Numbered from the stretch's first letter, positions 46,229 to 55,842 are shown. The stretch: 64,000 nt of DNA from Nitrincola sp048264025 (GCF_048264025.1 NZ_JBLXDN010000012.1:1-64000), one strand, 5' to 3'. Numbers and translations: made by a program. The notes: generated by a model not told the origin, from the sequence alone.

Positions 46229-47734
46229 ATGCTGCAATTTAAAAAAGTAGAGAAGACATTTCCAGGGGTTCGAGCCCTTAAAGGAATTGACTTCGAAATC
46301 AAGCGTGGCGAGATTGTAGGGCTTGTCGGCGAGAATGGTGCTGGAAAATCCACCTTGATGAAGGTTATTTATGGAGCCTATCAGCACGATGGTGGTGAGG
46401 TTCTAATAAACGAAAAGCCTGTTGTTTTCAAGAATCCTCGTGACGCCATGGAAAATGGCATTGGGATGGTTTTCCAAGAGCAGTCTCTGATCACGAACCT
46501 GTCTGTAATGGAAAATATTTTCCTCGGCTTTGAAGATCAGTTCATGACGCTGGGAATCATTAACTGGCGAAAGATGGCTTCCGCTGCACGCGATCAACTT
46601 AAAAAAGTAAAGCTTGATATTGACCCTTATACTACAACATCAGAGCTATCGTTTACCCAACGTCAGTTGGTTGAACTTGCCAAAGTATTGACTCTCGAAG
46701 AGCGGGTCAAAGGCGACCTTGTTATATTGCTTGACGAACCGACCTCTGTATTACCGCGTAAAGAAATCGAACTACTCTTTGACCTGGTTAGAGAGCTGCG
46801 TAGCCGAGCCTCTTTTGTCTTTGTCTCACACCGCATGGATGAGGTGATTGAGCTATCTGATCGCATCTATGTAATGAAAGATGGTGAAGTTGTAGATGTC
46901 GTTGACAGTGAGAACTGTGATGTTGATGCAATCCAGCACAAAATGGTGGGGCGTGAAATAGATAAACGCTACTACCGTGAAGATAAAAAAAGCCCCTATA
47001 AGCAGGATGAAGTTTTGGTCGAAACACAGGGGTTGGGTAAAGACGGAGAATTCCAGGATGTATCCATTAAGCTCCGAGCAGGTGAAGTCTTAGCTCTGGT
47101 CGGCACTGAAGGTTGTGGAACCGAAGGTGTTATCCGCAGCATATTCGGATTGGAACACCCTAGCAACGGCAAACTATTTCTTAATGGGAGTCAGGTCTTT
47201 AACTTTAGTGCATACAATGGCGTAAAAAATGGTATTGGGTATATTCCGCGTGAACGAAAAATTGAAGGTATTGTAGGAGGCATGTCAGTCGTTGAAAACA
47301 TGACACTGGCAAACATGAACGACTACAGCACCTGGGGCGTACTCAAACCCTCCATTGAACGAAATTTGGCACAAGACTGGGTTAAAAAACTTTCAATAAA
47401 AACAGCCAATATTGATACAAACTGTGGAAATCTTTCTGGTGGAAACCAGCAGAAAGTAGTTTTGGCGAAATGGAGAAGCGCTGGAGCAAAAATCATTCTA
47501 TTGGACCATCCAACTCGTGGCCTAGATATCGGTGCTAAGGAAGATGTCTATGATATGGTCCGGGAGATGTGTGATGATGGCTGTGGTGTTATTTTAATTG
47601 CTGACACACTTGAAGAAGCGCTTGGATTAGCGCATACAATTGCTGTTTTCAAGGATGGAAAAATTCAGAAGTGGTTTAAAAGCGGTGAAAGCAATCAGCC
47701 TGATCAGTATGACCTGCTGCACTATATGATTTGA
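46229..47734 (+). CDS. Sugar ABC transporter ATP-binding protein (RbsA type, two domains)
   Basis: A 501-residue duplicated ATPase. N-domain: GLVGENGAGKSTLMKVIYGA (Walker A), LSFTQRQLVELAKVLTLEER (signature), LLDEPTSVLPRKEIE (Walker B). C-domain: degenerate GTEGCGTEGVIRSIFG in place of Walker A, but LSGGNQQKVVLAKWRSAGAK and LLDHPTRGLDIGAKED are intact; loss of the second Walker A is usual in RbsA-type proteins. It lies 7 bp after the first permease and 15 bp before the second. Confidence 0.94.
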   Translation: MLQFKKVEKTFPGVRALKGIDFEIKRGEIVGLVGENGAGKSTLMKVIYGAYQHDGGEVLINEKPVVFKNPRDAMENGIGMVFQEQSLITNLSVMENIFLGFEDQFMTLGIINWRKMASAARDQLKKVKLDIDPYTTTSELSFTQRQLVELAKVLTLEERVKGDLVILLDEPTSVLPRKEIELLFDLVRELRSRASFVFVSHRMDEVIELSDRIYVMKDGEVVDVVDSENCDVDAIQHKMVGREIDKRYYREDKKSPYKQDEVLVETQGLGKDGEFQDVSIKLRAGEVLALVGTEGCGTEGVIRSIFGLEHPSNGKLFLNGSQVFNFSAYNGVKNGIGYIPRERKIEGIVGGMSVVENMTLANMNDYSTWGVLKPSIERNLAQDWVKKLSIKTANIDTNCGNLSGGNQQKVVLAKWRSAGAKIILLDHPTRGLDIGAKEDVYDMVREMCDDGCGVILIADTLEEALGLAHTIAVFKDGKIQKWFKSGESNQPDQYDLLHYMI

Positions 47735-47749
47735 AATAGGAGTCTAATA

Positions 47750-48769
47750 ATGACTAAAAGTAAAACAATCCAGGCTCCGGGTACTACTCTAGAATCTGAA
47801 GCTACATCAGAAAGAAAACACAAAAAAATAAATAAAACGCAGATTACAAAGTATCTGCCATATATTACACTTTTCAGCCTTGTTGTGTTAATTAGCCTTT
47901 ATGACCCGGCTTTTATAAGAATAGAAAACCTGCTCCAAACAGCGCAGGATATCTCAACTCTATTCATTATGGCATTGGGTATGACATTCGTGATATATAT
48001 TGCCGGCATTGACCTTTCATCTCAGTCTGTTGCCAGCATGACCACTGTTATTGTTGCACTTCTATTACCGTCTCTTGGTGTTGGTGCTGCTTTAGCCGCC
48101 GTACTCATCGGTGCGTTCTACGGCATGATATCGGGTATTGTACATACAAGATTTAAAATCGCATCTTTTATCGCGACCCTTGCAGTAGGTGGTATTGCCT
48201 ATGCTACCGGCCAAGTCGTATCAGGCCAGCGGTCAATCTATATGCCAGCTGATCTGCGCGAACAAAGCCTGGGCTGGCTGGTTGGAAATACTGCTGGAAT
48301 TCCACATGAAATCCTGGTTGCTCTTGCCCTCCTCTTGATTGCATTATTTATTGAACGTCGTACAGTTTTTGGCAGGTCTCTTAAGGCTGTAGGCTCTGGC
48401 GAACTAGCAGCAGTTGCTAGTGGCCTGAAGGTAACAAAAATTAAGATTATGGCATTTGCCCTTTCAGGTGCTTTCGCGGCAATTGCTGGCGTCATGCTCG
48501 CCACCCGACTATCGGGTGGCTCTCCAACCATGGCAGACCAATTCCTTTTGCCCGCAATTGTAGCTGTATTGGTCGGCGGTACACCGTTGACTGGCGGCAT
48601 CGGTGGTGTACTTAACACTCTTGTCGGTGCACTTATCGTAGCAGTAATTCGTACAAGCATGACTTACCTTGAAGTTCCCGCTGAAGCACAGCAGATCTTC
48701 TTTGGCATTGTGCTCATCTCCGCAATTGCACTGACTATTGACCGATCAAAGGTCAAGGTCGTGAAGTAG
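47750..48769 (+). CDS. Second ABC transporter permease (RbsC type)
   Basis: A 339-residue permease with a 30-residue charged N-terminal extension (SEATSERKHKKINKTQITKY), then about eight to ten membrane segments. Blocks: LGMTFVIYIAGIDLSSQSVA, RFKIASFIATLAVGG, VFGRSLKAVGSGELAAVASG and VAVLVGGTPLTGGIGGVLNT. Last gene of the transporter operon; a terminator hairpin follows. It differs clearly from the first permease, so the two were not duplicated recently. Confidence 0.93.
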   Translation: MTKSKTIQAPGTTLESEATSERKHKKINKTQITKYLPYITLFSLVVLISLYDPAFIRIENLLQTAQDISTLFIMALGMTFVIYIAGIDLSSQSVASMTTVIVALLLPSLGVGAALAAVLIGAFYGMISGIVHTRFKIASFIATLAVGGIAYATGQVVSGQRSIYMPADLREQSLGWLVGNTAGIPHEILVALALLLIALFIERRTVFGRSLKAVGSGELAAVASGLKVTKIKIMAFALSGAFAAIAGVMLATRLSGGSPTMADQFLLPAIVAVLVGGTPLTGGIGGVLNTLVGALIVAVIRTSMTYLEVPAEAQQIFFGIVLISAIALTIDRSKVKVVK

Positions 48770-48791
48770 CCTTCTAGCAAGGACATTAAAT

Positions 48792-48812
48792 CGGGCTCTG
48801 TATCAGAGCCCG
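48792..48812 (+). terminator. Terminator of the ABC transporter operon
   Basis: CGGGCTCTG (48792-48800) pairs with CAGAGCCCG (48804-48812) over a TAT loop, followed by CCCTTT. It lies 23 bp after the permease stop. Confidence 0.7.
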
Positions 48813-49014
48813 CCCTTTGCAGCCCCTTTTCACTACAGCTCCCTTATTACTCGCCACTACCCCAAATGCGGTCAAGAATTTTTCAAAAAGGCAAAAAGGT
48901 AGTCTTACATCGCACCTGATTCTTTAAATACACCCTCTCCTAAAACCGGACCAGGAAAAACTGTTGTTCTCCGGCATATTGCAACGATGCCGACGGAGCA
49001 CCTCGCCCTGAAGG

Positions 49015-49510
49015 ATGTCATCGAAAAAAGCTCTAAAGCCTTCGCAGCATCGGGACTTGATCGACCACATGCGTACAGAAGAGCACGGTTTGATTATCCG
49101 GTAAGCCCGTGTAGCGAGAAGTCTTCACCCTTCGGTCTATCACTACCAGCCGGATCTGTCTGATGGACAACTTCAACCTCGAACACTGGCTATCGAGATA
49201 GATCAGAGCCTGCCGGCGGCTCTGATCACCAGGACACTGAATCAGATCGTCGTCGGCGGTGGAAGCCGCTAAAAGTGAGCGGTAGACAGCAGTTCGGACT
49301 TCATCGAACCCGGCAAGCCAACACAGAGTTCCTACATCGAACACTTTAATCGTACCTACCGTGAGGAGGTGTTGGATTTCTATATGCTTGCGGAAGTGCG
49401 GGAATCACCGGCAAGTGGCTTATCAAATACAACGGCGAGAGACCATATGAATTACAGGGATATATTTCGTCCTGCTTTCCAGTCCCAACTTAACGACCGG
49501 ATTCTCCAAT
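49015..49510 (+). pseudogene. IS3-family transposase remnant
   Basis: Plus-strand fragments in different frames read KKALKPSQHRDLIDHMRTEE, ARSLHPSVYHYQPDLSDG, then FIEPGKPTQSSYIEHFNRTY followed by REEVLDFYMLAEVRE, that is the start and the end of an IS3 orfB with its middle deleted. Stops and frameshifts make it inactive. Confidence 0.8.
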
Positions 49511-49544
49511 AATCACTGGCACTAAAACAGAAAAGTTTACAAGA

Positions 49545-49760
49545 GCTTATTCCAGATACTTAAGCGTGAGCGAATCAAGGGCAGAATCTGCCCAAGCCAC
49601 GCTGAAGCGCGAAGTGACGTGTCCGTTTATACCGCGATGTTTACAACTCGAATCAGCGCCATGGTTCCAATGCAGGAGCGTAGCCAGTAGACTTTGAAAA
49701 GCAGTATTTTCTAATCTGCAGAGTGTCTAAGAAACTCGGAGCGACTCAGTGCTAAAGCCA
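49545..49760 (+). pseudogene. Second IS3-type transposase tail remnant
   Basis: Reads FQILKRERIKGRICPSHAEA, RSDVSVYTAMF and, after a frameshift, NSNQRHGSNAG and DFEKQYFL: the C-terminus of a different IS3-type transposase from the preceding remnant. No intact frame. Between 49761 and 49850 nothing is recognisable. Confidence 0.7.
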
Positions 49761-49852
49761 GATCCGGCTTGGTATGAAAAAGCCAAGTATCTCTAGACTG
49801 TACAACACAAGTCTAACCAGCGATATACCTGAGCTTTATATTGGAAAAGGCT

Positions 49853-49874
49853 GCCGCCAACTCACGCTGGCGGC
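49853..49874 (-). terminator. Terminator-like hairpin after the DUF993 gene
   Basis: GCCGCCA (49853-49859) and TGGCGGC (49868-49874) form a stem just after the minus-strand stop; CCTTTTCC follows on the minus strand. Confidence 0.5.
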
Positions 49875-49880
49875 GATATA

Positions 49881-51047
49881 TTAGTTGACCCCATACATAG
49901 CCAAGAGCGACTGCATCCGTGTCACTGCCATTGAGCGGTCTCTAAGTAGGCCCGCCTGATCAGCAAACTGGAATACTCTTGAATAGTGTGTAATCTCCCG
50001 AGCCGACTGCATTCCTCCAGCCATTACAAAGTGGTTTTGATGTCCGTTGAGCCACGCAAGGAAAACCACGCCGGCTTTATAATATTGTGTCGGTGCTTTA
50101 AAGATTTCACGTGACAAGGGAACGGTTGGCTCCAACAAGTCCCTGTATCCCTTTGTATCCCCCTTGGCTAGCTTACAAAGCGCCGCCGAGGCAGCTGGAG
50201 CGATGGCATCAAAGATACCTAATAGTGCATGTGAATATTTCTCACCGTCGCCTTCTATAAGCTCGGAATAGTTAAAATCATCACCTGTATACATTTTGAC
50301 ACCATCAGGCAAACGATTCCGGAGCTCAACTTCCCACTCTTTACTCAAAAGTGAGATTTTGATGCCATCAACCTTCTCACGATTTGATTCAATGATTTGC
50401 AATACTGTACCCATTGCCAGGCCAATATCCTCACTTCCCCAGTATCCTTTCAGGGCCGGATCAAAAACATCACCAAGCCAATGCAAGATGACTTTATCCT
50501 GAGCTTGGTTCAGCAAACGATCATAGACACGGATATAGTCCTCTGCCGATTGTGCTACTGCGGCCAAAGCTCGGCTTGCCATCAGGATAAGGCGACCACC
50601 TTTTGATTCAATAGCATCCATTTGCTCTTCGTAAGCTGCCACTACATCATCCAGGGACTGAACGTCTGCAACACTTAGTTGATCTGTACCGGCCCCAGCT
50701 GCCAGGTCTGCTCCATCTACAGCACGCGCCTCATCCAGACTCCGGTGAATGAGCTCTTTTGCTGTCGGCCAGTCCACGCCCATCCCCCTTTGAGAGGTAT
50801 CCATCGCTTCTGCAATTTTAAAACCTTGACTCCATAAGTGATGCCGAAAAGCCATCGTCGCTTCCCAGTCAATACTCGGCTTGTCCAGCCAGCTACTACC
50901 CTGTCGAAGGGGATCAACAACCACATGAGCAGCAGCATAAGCAATGCGGTTGAACTCAGGGTTCTCTGGCGCCAGCACTGGAGCCTCGTTGCTGAGTTGA
51001 TATTTATTCAGGCTGCCATCGGCCTGAGGAAGAAGAATAGTCGTCAT
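49881..51047 (-). CDS. DUF993 / dihydrodipicolinate-synthase-like TIM-barrel protein
   Basis: A 388-residue protein of the DUF993 family, distantly related to dihydrodipicolinate synthase. Features: IAYAAAHVVVDPLRQGSSWL (N-terminal part), GFKIAEAMDTSQRGMGVDWP, VILHWLGDVFDPALKGYWGS, VDGIKISLLSKEWEVELRNR (with the Lys expected for Schiff-base formation in this fold) and MYTGDDFNYSELIEGDGEKY. An aldolase-like reaction on a sugar-derived keto acid is plausible but not established. Divergent from the acyl-CoA dehydrogenase operon; it probably acts in the same pathway as the neighbouring TIM-barrel isomerase and SDR. Confidence 0.85.
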   Translation of the reverse strand: MTTILLPQADGSLNKYQLSNEAPVLAPENPEFNRIAYAAAHVVVDPLRQGSSWLDKPSIDWEATMAFRHHLWSQGFKIAEAMDTSQRGMGVDWPTAKELIHRSLDEARAVDGADLAAGAGTDQLSVADVQSLDDVVAAYEEQMDAIESKGGRLILMASRALAAVAQSAEDYIRVYDRLLNQAQDKVILHWLGDVFDPALKGYWGSEDIGLAMGTVLQIIESNREKVDGIKISLLSKEWEVELRNRLPDGVKMYTGDDFNYSELIEGDGEKYSHALLGIFDAIAPAASAALCKLAKGDTKGYRDLLEPTVPLSREIFKAPTQYYKAGVVFLAWLNGHQNHFVMAGGMQSAREITHYSRVFQFADQAGLLRDRSMAVTRMQSLLAMYGVN

Positions 51048-51069
51048 CGTTTACCGTCCAAGTTGCCAA

Positions 51070-51100
51070 CAAGTATCCAAAAGGTTACTTACAAGTATCC
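51070..51100 (-). promoter_or_regulatory. Direct repeats before the DUF993 gene
   Basis: CAAGTATCC occurs at 51070-51078 and again at 51092-51100, 22 bp apart (two helical turns); the second merges into the palindrome TATCCGGATA (51096-51105). The first copy ends 23 bp from the start codon. Possibly an operator of a regulator other than TetR. Confidence 0.4.
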
Positions 51101-51218
51101 GGATAGTTACCAAAATACTTCATTTTGTCAAGTCAAGTAAGTGGCATAAGAGCCCTGTGTTCATCATCGATGAAACGCCCATGCTGATTCGCTTGACCGA
51201 GAGACCACCAATCATTAA

Positions 51219-51232
51219 TCTAACTAGTTAGT
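51219..51232. promoter_or_regulatory. TetR-type operator 2, before acyl-CoA dehydrogenase
   Basis: TCTAACTAGTTAGT differs at one position from ACTAACTAGTTAGT. It lies 69 bp before the start codon at 51301, between the divergent DUF993 and acyl-CoA dehydrogenase genes, so it could act on either. Confidence 0.7.
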
Positions 51233-51300
51233 TACTTGTGAATTGTTGTAAAGTAGCCCAACAGAACATTCCGGCGTCTAGCCAAAGAGGAAATACCACA

Positions 51301-52431
51301 ATGTATATGACCGAAGTACATGAACAGATCCGTGACATGACCCGAAAGTTTGCGGATGATGTCATCCGCCCAGTCGCCGAAGAACTGGACCGGGAGGAAC
51401 GTTTTCCAGCGGAAATCTATAGTCAAATGGGTGAGCTGGGTCTTTTTGGTATTGCCATTCCTGAAGAACACGGCGGTGCAGGTCTTGATGCCGTAGCCTA
51501 TGCGGTTGTTATGGAGGAGCTCTCCCGAGGCTACGCTTCTGTTGCCGACCAATGCGGTCTAGTCGAGCTGCTTGCAACCCTGCTTTCTCACTACGGTAAC
51601 CAGGAACAGCGCGACGCCTATCTTGGTAAGCTTCTTCGAGCCGAGAGCAGAGGCGCATATTGCATCACTGAAGCCGGTGCCGGCTCTGACGTTTCTGGTG
51701 TCAAAACCACAGCAGCCCGCAATGAAAACGGTTGGCTGCTGAATGGAGCTAAGCTTTGGATCCACAATGCTCCTGTCGCAGATGTTGCCTTCGTTCTTGC
51801 TCGTACAGACAAAGATGCCGGACATCGTGGCATGAGCATTTTTATTGTTGACTGTAATCTTGAAGGCGTGTCCAAAGGACCGAAAGAACACAAGATGGGG
51901 CAACGTGCCTCCCAGGTAGGAGAGCTGCATTTCGACAACGTTCAGCTGCCGTCATCGGCTCTTCTTGGTCAGGAAAACCGCGGCTTTCACATGATGATGA
52001 GCGCACTCAACAAAGGCAGAGTCGGTATAGGCGCGCTGGCAGTTGGAATTGCAAGGGCCGGCCTCGAGGCAGCTGTCGACTATGCAAAACAGCGTAAACA
52101 GTTCGGACAGAATATCGCTGACTTCCAAGGGGTCCAGTTCATGTTGGCAGATATGGCCAAGGATACAGAAGCGGCCCGATTGCTGGTTCATAACGCAGCG
52201 CACAAAATCGACAATGGTGAAGAAGCAACGTCAGCCTGCTCGATGGCAAAGTGTTTCGCAGGAGACACCGCTGTTCAGCATAGCGCTAATGCTGTACAGA
52301 TTTTTGGTGGTAGTGGCTTTATCCGTGGTTTCGAAGTTGAGCGCCTTTATCGAGATGCCAAGATCACTCAGATCTATGAAGGCACTAACCAAATTCAGCG
52401 CATGATTATTGCTCGCCAGCTGCTGGCTTGA
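51301..52431 (+). CDS. Acyl-CoA dehydrogenase
   Basis: About 376 residues from the ATG at 51301 (GAGGAAATACCACA upstream), the usual length. FAD-dependent alpha,beta-dehydrogenation of an acyl-CoA. Blocks: IAIPEEHGGAGLDAVAYAVV, CITEAGAGSDVSGVKTTAAR, YAKQRKQFGQNIADFQGVQF, AVQIFGGSGFIRGFEVERLY and IYEGTNQIQRMIIARQLL (catalytic Glu in YEGTNQ). Electrons would pass to the ETF and ETF-QO encoded downstream. First gene of an operon with the SDR and the TIM-barrel protein. Its presence next to sugar-type genes is unusual. Confidence 0.95.
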   Translation: MYMTEVHEQIRDMTRKFADDVIRPVAEELDREERFPAEIYSQMGELGLFGIAIPEEHGGAGLDAVAYAVVMEELSRGYASVADQCGLVELLATLLSHYGNQEQRDAYLGKLLRAESRGAYCITEAGAGSDVSGVKTTAARNENGWLLNGAKLWIHNAPVADVAFVLARTDKDAGHRGMSIFIVDCNLEGVSKGPKEHKMGQRASQVGELHFDNVQLPSSALLGQENRGFHMMMSALNKGRVGIGALAVGIARAGLEAAVDYAKQRKQFGQNIADFQGVQFMLADMAKDTEAARLLVHNAAHKIDNGEEATSACSMAKCFAGDTAVQHSANAVQIFGGSGFIRGFEVERLYRDAKITQIYEGTNQIQRMIIARQLLA

Positions 52432-52450
52432 TCAACAAGGACTCGTAACC

Positions 52451-53218
52451 ATGACCAAACCTGTAGTATTAATCACTGGTGCATCTGGCGGTATCGGACT
52501 GGCTATTGCTGTCGCAATGGGCCAGTCTGGATTCAATGTAGCTCTGAATTCATTACCTGAAGACAAAGCCTTGAATGACGCAGTCACAACAGTTCAGGCA
52601 ACCGGCGCACAGGTAATTGCAGTACCTGGTGATGTTGCTGACTTAGAGACCCATAACACCATGCTAGACCTGGTTCAGGCACACTTCGGTCGTTTGGACT
52701 GCCTAATTAACAATGCAGGTGTTTCAGTAATGTCTCGCGGAGACTTGCTGGATGTATCAACGGAAAGCTTCGACCGCTGTCATACGGTTAATACCCGGGG
52801 CACATTTTTCCTGACACAAAATGCTGCTCGAAGGATGCTTACCACTGATGCTTGTAAACACCATCGTTCGATCATCAACATCACATCGTCGAATGCCGTT
52901 GCAGTTTCAGTTAACCGTGGTGAATATTGTATTTCCAAGGCAGCCTCATCCATGGGAAGCCGACTCTTTGCACAACGCTTGGCAAGCGCCGGTATCGGTG
53001 TCTATGAAATTCAGCCAGGGCTGATCGAAACACAGATGACAGCCCCATCTAAGCCGAAATATGACGTTCTCATCGAACAGGGTCTTACTTCTATCCCCCG
53101 CTGGGGACAACCAGAAGAAGTCGCCAGTGTGGCTGTTTCCATGGCCAACGGGAATCTTCCTTATACCGTAGGCCAGGAAATTCGTGTTGATGGCGGCCTA
53201 ATGATGCCTAAATTCTGA
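52451..53218 (+). CDS. Short-chain dehydrogenase/reductase (3-oxoacyl-ACP reductase type)
   Basis: About 255 residues from the ATG at 52451. NAD(P)-binding TGASGGIGLAIAVAMG, LDCLINNAGVSVMSRG, the catalytic Ser in NITSSNAVAVSVNRG, YCISKAASS (Tyr and Lys) and QPGLIETQMTAPSKP. The C-terminus YTVGQEIRVDGGLMMP is typical. Oxidises or reduces a hydroxyl group of the pathway intermediate; the substrate cannot be deduced. It lies 19 bp after the acyl-CoA dehydrogenase. Confidence 0.92.
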   Translation: MTKPVVLITGASGGIGLAIAVAMGQSGFNVALNSLPEDKALNDAVTTVQATGAQVIAVPGDVADLETHNTMLDLVQAHFGRLDCLINNAGVSVMSRGDLLDVSTESFDRCHTVNTRGTFFLTQNAARRMLTTDACKHHRSIINITSSNAVAVSVNRGEYCISKAASSMGSRLFAQRLASAGIGVYEIQPGLIETQMTAPSKPKYDVLIEQGLTSIPRWGQPEEVASVAVSMANGNLPYTVGQEIRVDGGLMMPKF

Positions 53219-53236
53219 CCTCAAGGAGGCGCCAGC

Positions 53237-54082
53237 ATGAGAGATCTTAAGGGCCGTTTCGACTTATTATCGATTAATACAGCGACTTTCGGCTACCAGA
53301 CGGAGTTGGACAAAACCGTTGACTTGCTTGCATCTCATAATATCGGCGGCATAGCGCCTTGGCGACGTGAAGTGGAAGCTTTCGGTGTAGACAAAGCAGC
53401 TCGATTAATTCGTGATGCGGGCCTGGAAGTAACTGGTTACTGTCGCAGCAGCTACTTTCCAGCGGCCACCAAGGAAGAACGCTTGGCCGCTGTCCAGGAT
53501 AATATTAAAGCTCTGGAAGATGCTGCAACACTAGGCGCAGATTGTTTTGTTGCAGTAGTCGGTAGCATCACCCATGAAAATCCAAGCTTGGAGGATGTCC
53601 GGCAGCAGACATTAGAAAGCCTTATCCAGTTAGCCGGCAGAGCACGAGAGCTTCAGGTTCCGATAGCACTTGAACCCTTACATCCGATGTATGTAGGAGA
53701 TCGCAGCTGCCTGAGCAGCTTATCTCAAGCTATTGAATGGTGCGACATTATTGATGCTGAACATCCTGGTTCAGTCGGCATTGCTGCTGATGTCTACCAC
53801 CTTTGGTGGGATCCAGATCTAGATAAACAGCTGACCCAGGCTGGTAGCCGCCTTTTGGCATACCATGTATCTGACTGGCTGGTCCCTACTGAAGACCTCT
53901 TGACAGACAGAGGAATGATGGGAGATGGCGTCATCCAATTACCCACCATCCGCAACTCGGTTGAAAGGGCTGGTTATAACGGACTCATAGAGGTGGAAAT
54001 TTTTTCCAGTAAGAATTGGTGGAAAAAATCTCCTGCTGAGACACTGCGTACCTGTATGGAACGTTTCCAAACTCATGTTTAA
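53237..54082 (+). CDS. Sugar phosphate isomerase/epimerase (AP-endonuclease-2 TIM barrel)
   Basis: A 281-residue TIM barrel. Visible: LSINTATFGYQTELDKTVDL, GIAPWRREVEAFGVDKAARL, GADCFVAVVGSITHENPS, PIALEPLHPMYVGDRSCLSS (metal-binding Glu and His), VGIAADVYHLWWDPDLDKQL and NGLIEVEIFSSKNWW (Glu). This family contains IolE/IolI-type and other sugar enzymes. It follows the SDR by 18 bp, with an AAGGAGG site before the ATG. It probably isomerises or dehydrates an intermediate shared with the DUF993 protein. Confidence 0.9.
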   Translation: MRDLKGRFDLLSINTATFGYQTELDKTVDLLASHNIGGIAPWRREVEAFGVDKAARLIRDAGLEVTGYCRSSYFPAATKEERLAAVQDNIKALEDAATLGADCFVAVVGSITHENPSLEDVRQQTLESLIQLAGRARELQVPIALEPLHPMYVGDRSCLSSLSQAIEWCDIIDAEHPGSVGIAADVYHLWWDPDLDKQLTQAGSRLLAYHVSDWLVPTEDLLTDRGMMGDGVIQLPTIRNSVERAGYNGLIEVEIFSSKNWWKKSPAETLRTCMERFQTHV

Positions 54083-54239
54083 CCAATATCTTTTTTCTCT
54101 AATCCAAAGAATGCTGGCATCCTTTTTGCCGGCACTCTTTTATAACTATCTATGCAATTAGATTGTATATTTATAATTTATACCTCTCACAATCCTTTCC
54201 CATAACTCCTCAATCCAGACAAGGTGAAATATTAGCTAT

Positions 54240-54875
54240 ATGACTATAAGCAGCCCCCGACAAAAAAGAGATCCAGAAGAGACTCGCAAGCGGATCCTCA
54301 ACTCAGCAAAAAAAGAGTTTGCATTGAAAGGCCTTGCTGGCGCGAGGGTTGATACAATTGCCGATCGAGCAAAAGCCAACAAACGCATGATTTACCACTA
54401 CTTTGGTAACAAGGAAGAGCTATTCCAAAAAGTTATAGAAGAAGCTTATCTAGACATTCGTAGTGCTGAAAAAAAACTTAATATTGTGCAACTAGAGCCT
54501 ATCGAAGCAATTGAAACATTGGTTCGTTTTTCATGGGACTACTACCTCAAAAATCCCGAATTTCTCGCCTTGGTCAACAGTGAGAACCTGCATAGAGCCC
54601 GTCATTTGAAGAAAGCACAGAAAATCATAGAAGTTCATGAAGGCTTTGTTCTCATGATGAAGGAAATTCTAAACCGTGGTGTAAAGCTTGGAATTTTCAG
54701 GGATAACATAGACCCAGTACAGCTGGTAATTACTATTGCGAGCATCAGTTATTACTATCAAACCAATCGCCACACTGGATCAATCATATTTCAGCGTGAC
54801 CTTATGAGTCCCGAAGCTCAAGCCGAGCGTCTTGATTTCAATATTGATACTATATTAAGACTTGTGTGCTCGTAA
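54240..54875 (+). CDS. TetR-family regulator (copy 1)
   Basis: A 211-residue TetR regulator. N-terminal HTH: RKRILNSAKKEFALKGLAGA, RVDTIADRAKANKRMIYHYF. The C-terminal part has a long ligand pocket (ETLVRFSWDYYLKNPEFLAL). It closely resembles the truncated TetR at the right edge; their recognition helices are nearly identical. Both may bind the ACTAACTAGTTAGT palindromes found in four nearby promoters. Its own promoter region lacks such a site. It follows the isomerase gene by 157 bp. Confidence 0.93.
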   Translation: MTISSPRQKRDPEETRKRILNSAKKEFALKGLAGARVDTIADRAKANKRMIYHYFGNKEELFQKVIEEAYLDIRSAEKKLNIVQLEPIEAIETLVRFSWDYYLKNPEFLALVNSENLHRARHLKKAQKIIEVHEGFVLMMKEILNRGVKLGIFRDNIDPVQLVITIASISYYYQTNRHTGSIIFQRDLMSPEAQAERLDFNIDTILRLVCS

Positions 54876-54882
54876 CATTCCC

Positions 54883-54920
54883 CCTGGATCAAGATTCCCT
54901 AACCAAACCTCTGATCCAGG
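54883..54920. terminator. Hairpin between convergent TetR and aldo/keto reductase genes
   Basis: CCTGGATCA (54883-54891) pairs with TGATCCAGG (54912-54920) over a 20-nt loop. No long T-run; a moderate bidirectional terminator. Confidence 0.5.
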
Positions 54921-54928
54921 AGCGCTGC

Positions 54929-55774
54929 CTATTCAATCTTCACTATTGGGGCATCCCAGACCGGGGACAATTCACGTGGAGAAACAACACGCTTATTCGC
55001 TTTCCGAAGCAAGCCTATAGTATTCATTTCATTCTCTGATAATTCAAAGTCGAAAATATCCAAATTGGCCCGAGCATTTGATTCTTTAGTAGACATTGCG
55101 ACAGCTGCTACCCCCTGCTGAATAATCCAACGCAATGCAACTTGCGGCACTGATTTACCATAACTATGAGCTATGGAATCTAAAACTTCATTATTCATAA
55201 AGGCCCCTCTGGCTAAAGCGCAATAGCCACCCAAGCTTATACCTAAGTCACTACAAGCATTTTGCAAAAGCCTCTGGTCAAGCAATGGATGAAACTCAAT
55301 CTGGTTGATTGAAATAAGTCCCGGGAACTCGCTCTCAGCTTCCTTCAGCTGCGAGCATGTAAAGTTACTCACTCCAATGTGTTTGGCGTAGCCCCTGCGT
55401 TTAGCTTCCATCAAAAGCTCGAGTGGTTGAATTTGACTTTTACTATTAATTGGCCAATGCAACAACAAATAGTCAACATAGAATAGCCTCAAGTCTTTAA
55501 GACTACGCTCTACAGATGCCAAAAAACGCTCAGGTACTACATTTAATGGATCAATCTTTGTAGTTATAATAAAGTCTTCCCTAGACAAACCTGAAAAACG
55601 TATAGCTTCGCCTACATCTTTTTCATTTCCATACATTTGTGCTGTATCAATATGCCGATAGCCAACATCAAAAGCCATCTCCACAGCATTTTGTGCTTGA
55701 CTCGATTTTAACGGAAATGTTCCAAACCCAACTGCAGGAATCTGTGTTTTACCAATTTCAAACATTGTCACCAC
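54929..55774 (-). CDS. Aldo/keto reductase
   Basis: A 281-residue NADPH-dependent reductase of the AKR5-like group. VGYRHIDTAQMYGNEKDVGE (catalytic Asp and Tyr), FIITTKIDPLNVVPERF (Lys), FYVDYLLLHWPINSKSQ (His), HIGVSNFTCSQL and INQIEFHPLLDQRLLQNACS are all present. It would reduce aldehydes of the pathway or detoxify them. Convergent with tetR copy 1. Confidence 0.9.
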   Translation of the reverse strand: MVTMFEIGKTQIPAVGFGTFPLKSSQAQNAVEMAFDVGYRHIDTAQMYGNEKDVGEAIRFSGLSREDFIITTKIDPLNVVPERFLASVERSLKDLRLFYVDYLLLHWPINSKSQIQPLELLMEAKRRGYAKHIGVSNFTCSQLKEAESEFPGLISINQIEFHPLLDQRLLQNACSDLGISLGGYCALARGAFMNNEVLDSIAHSYGKSVPQVALRWIIQQGVAAVAMSTKESNARANLDIFDFELSENEMNTIGLLRKANKRVVSPRELSPVWDAPIVKIE

Positions 55775-55842
55775 TGTTACTTTGAGTACGTATTATAAAA
55801 TATAAAAGAGGCAGCCCGAGTAGCGCCTACCTACCCGGCTAC

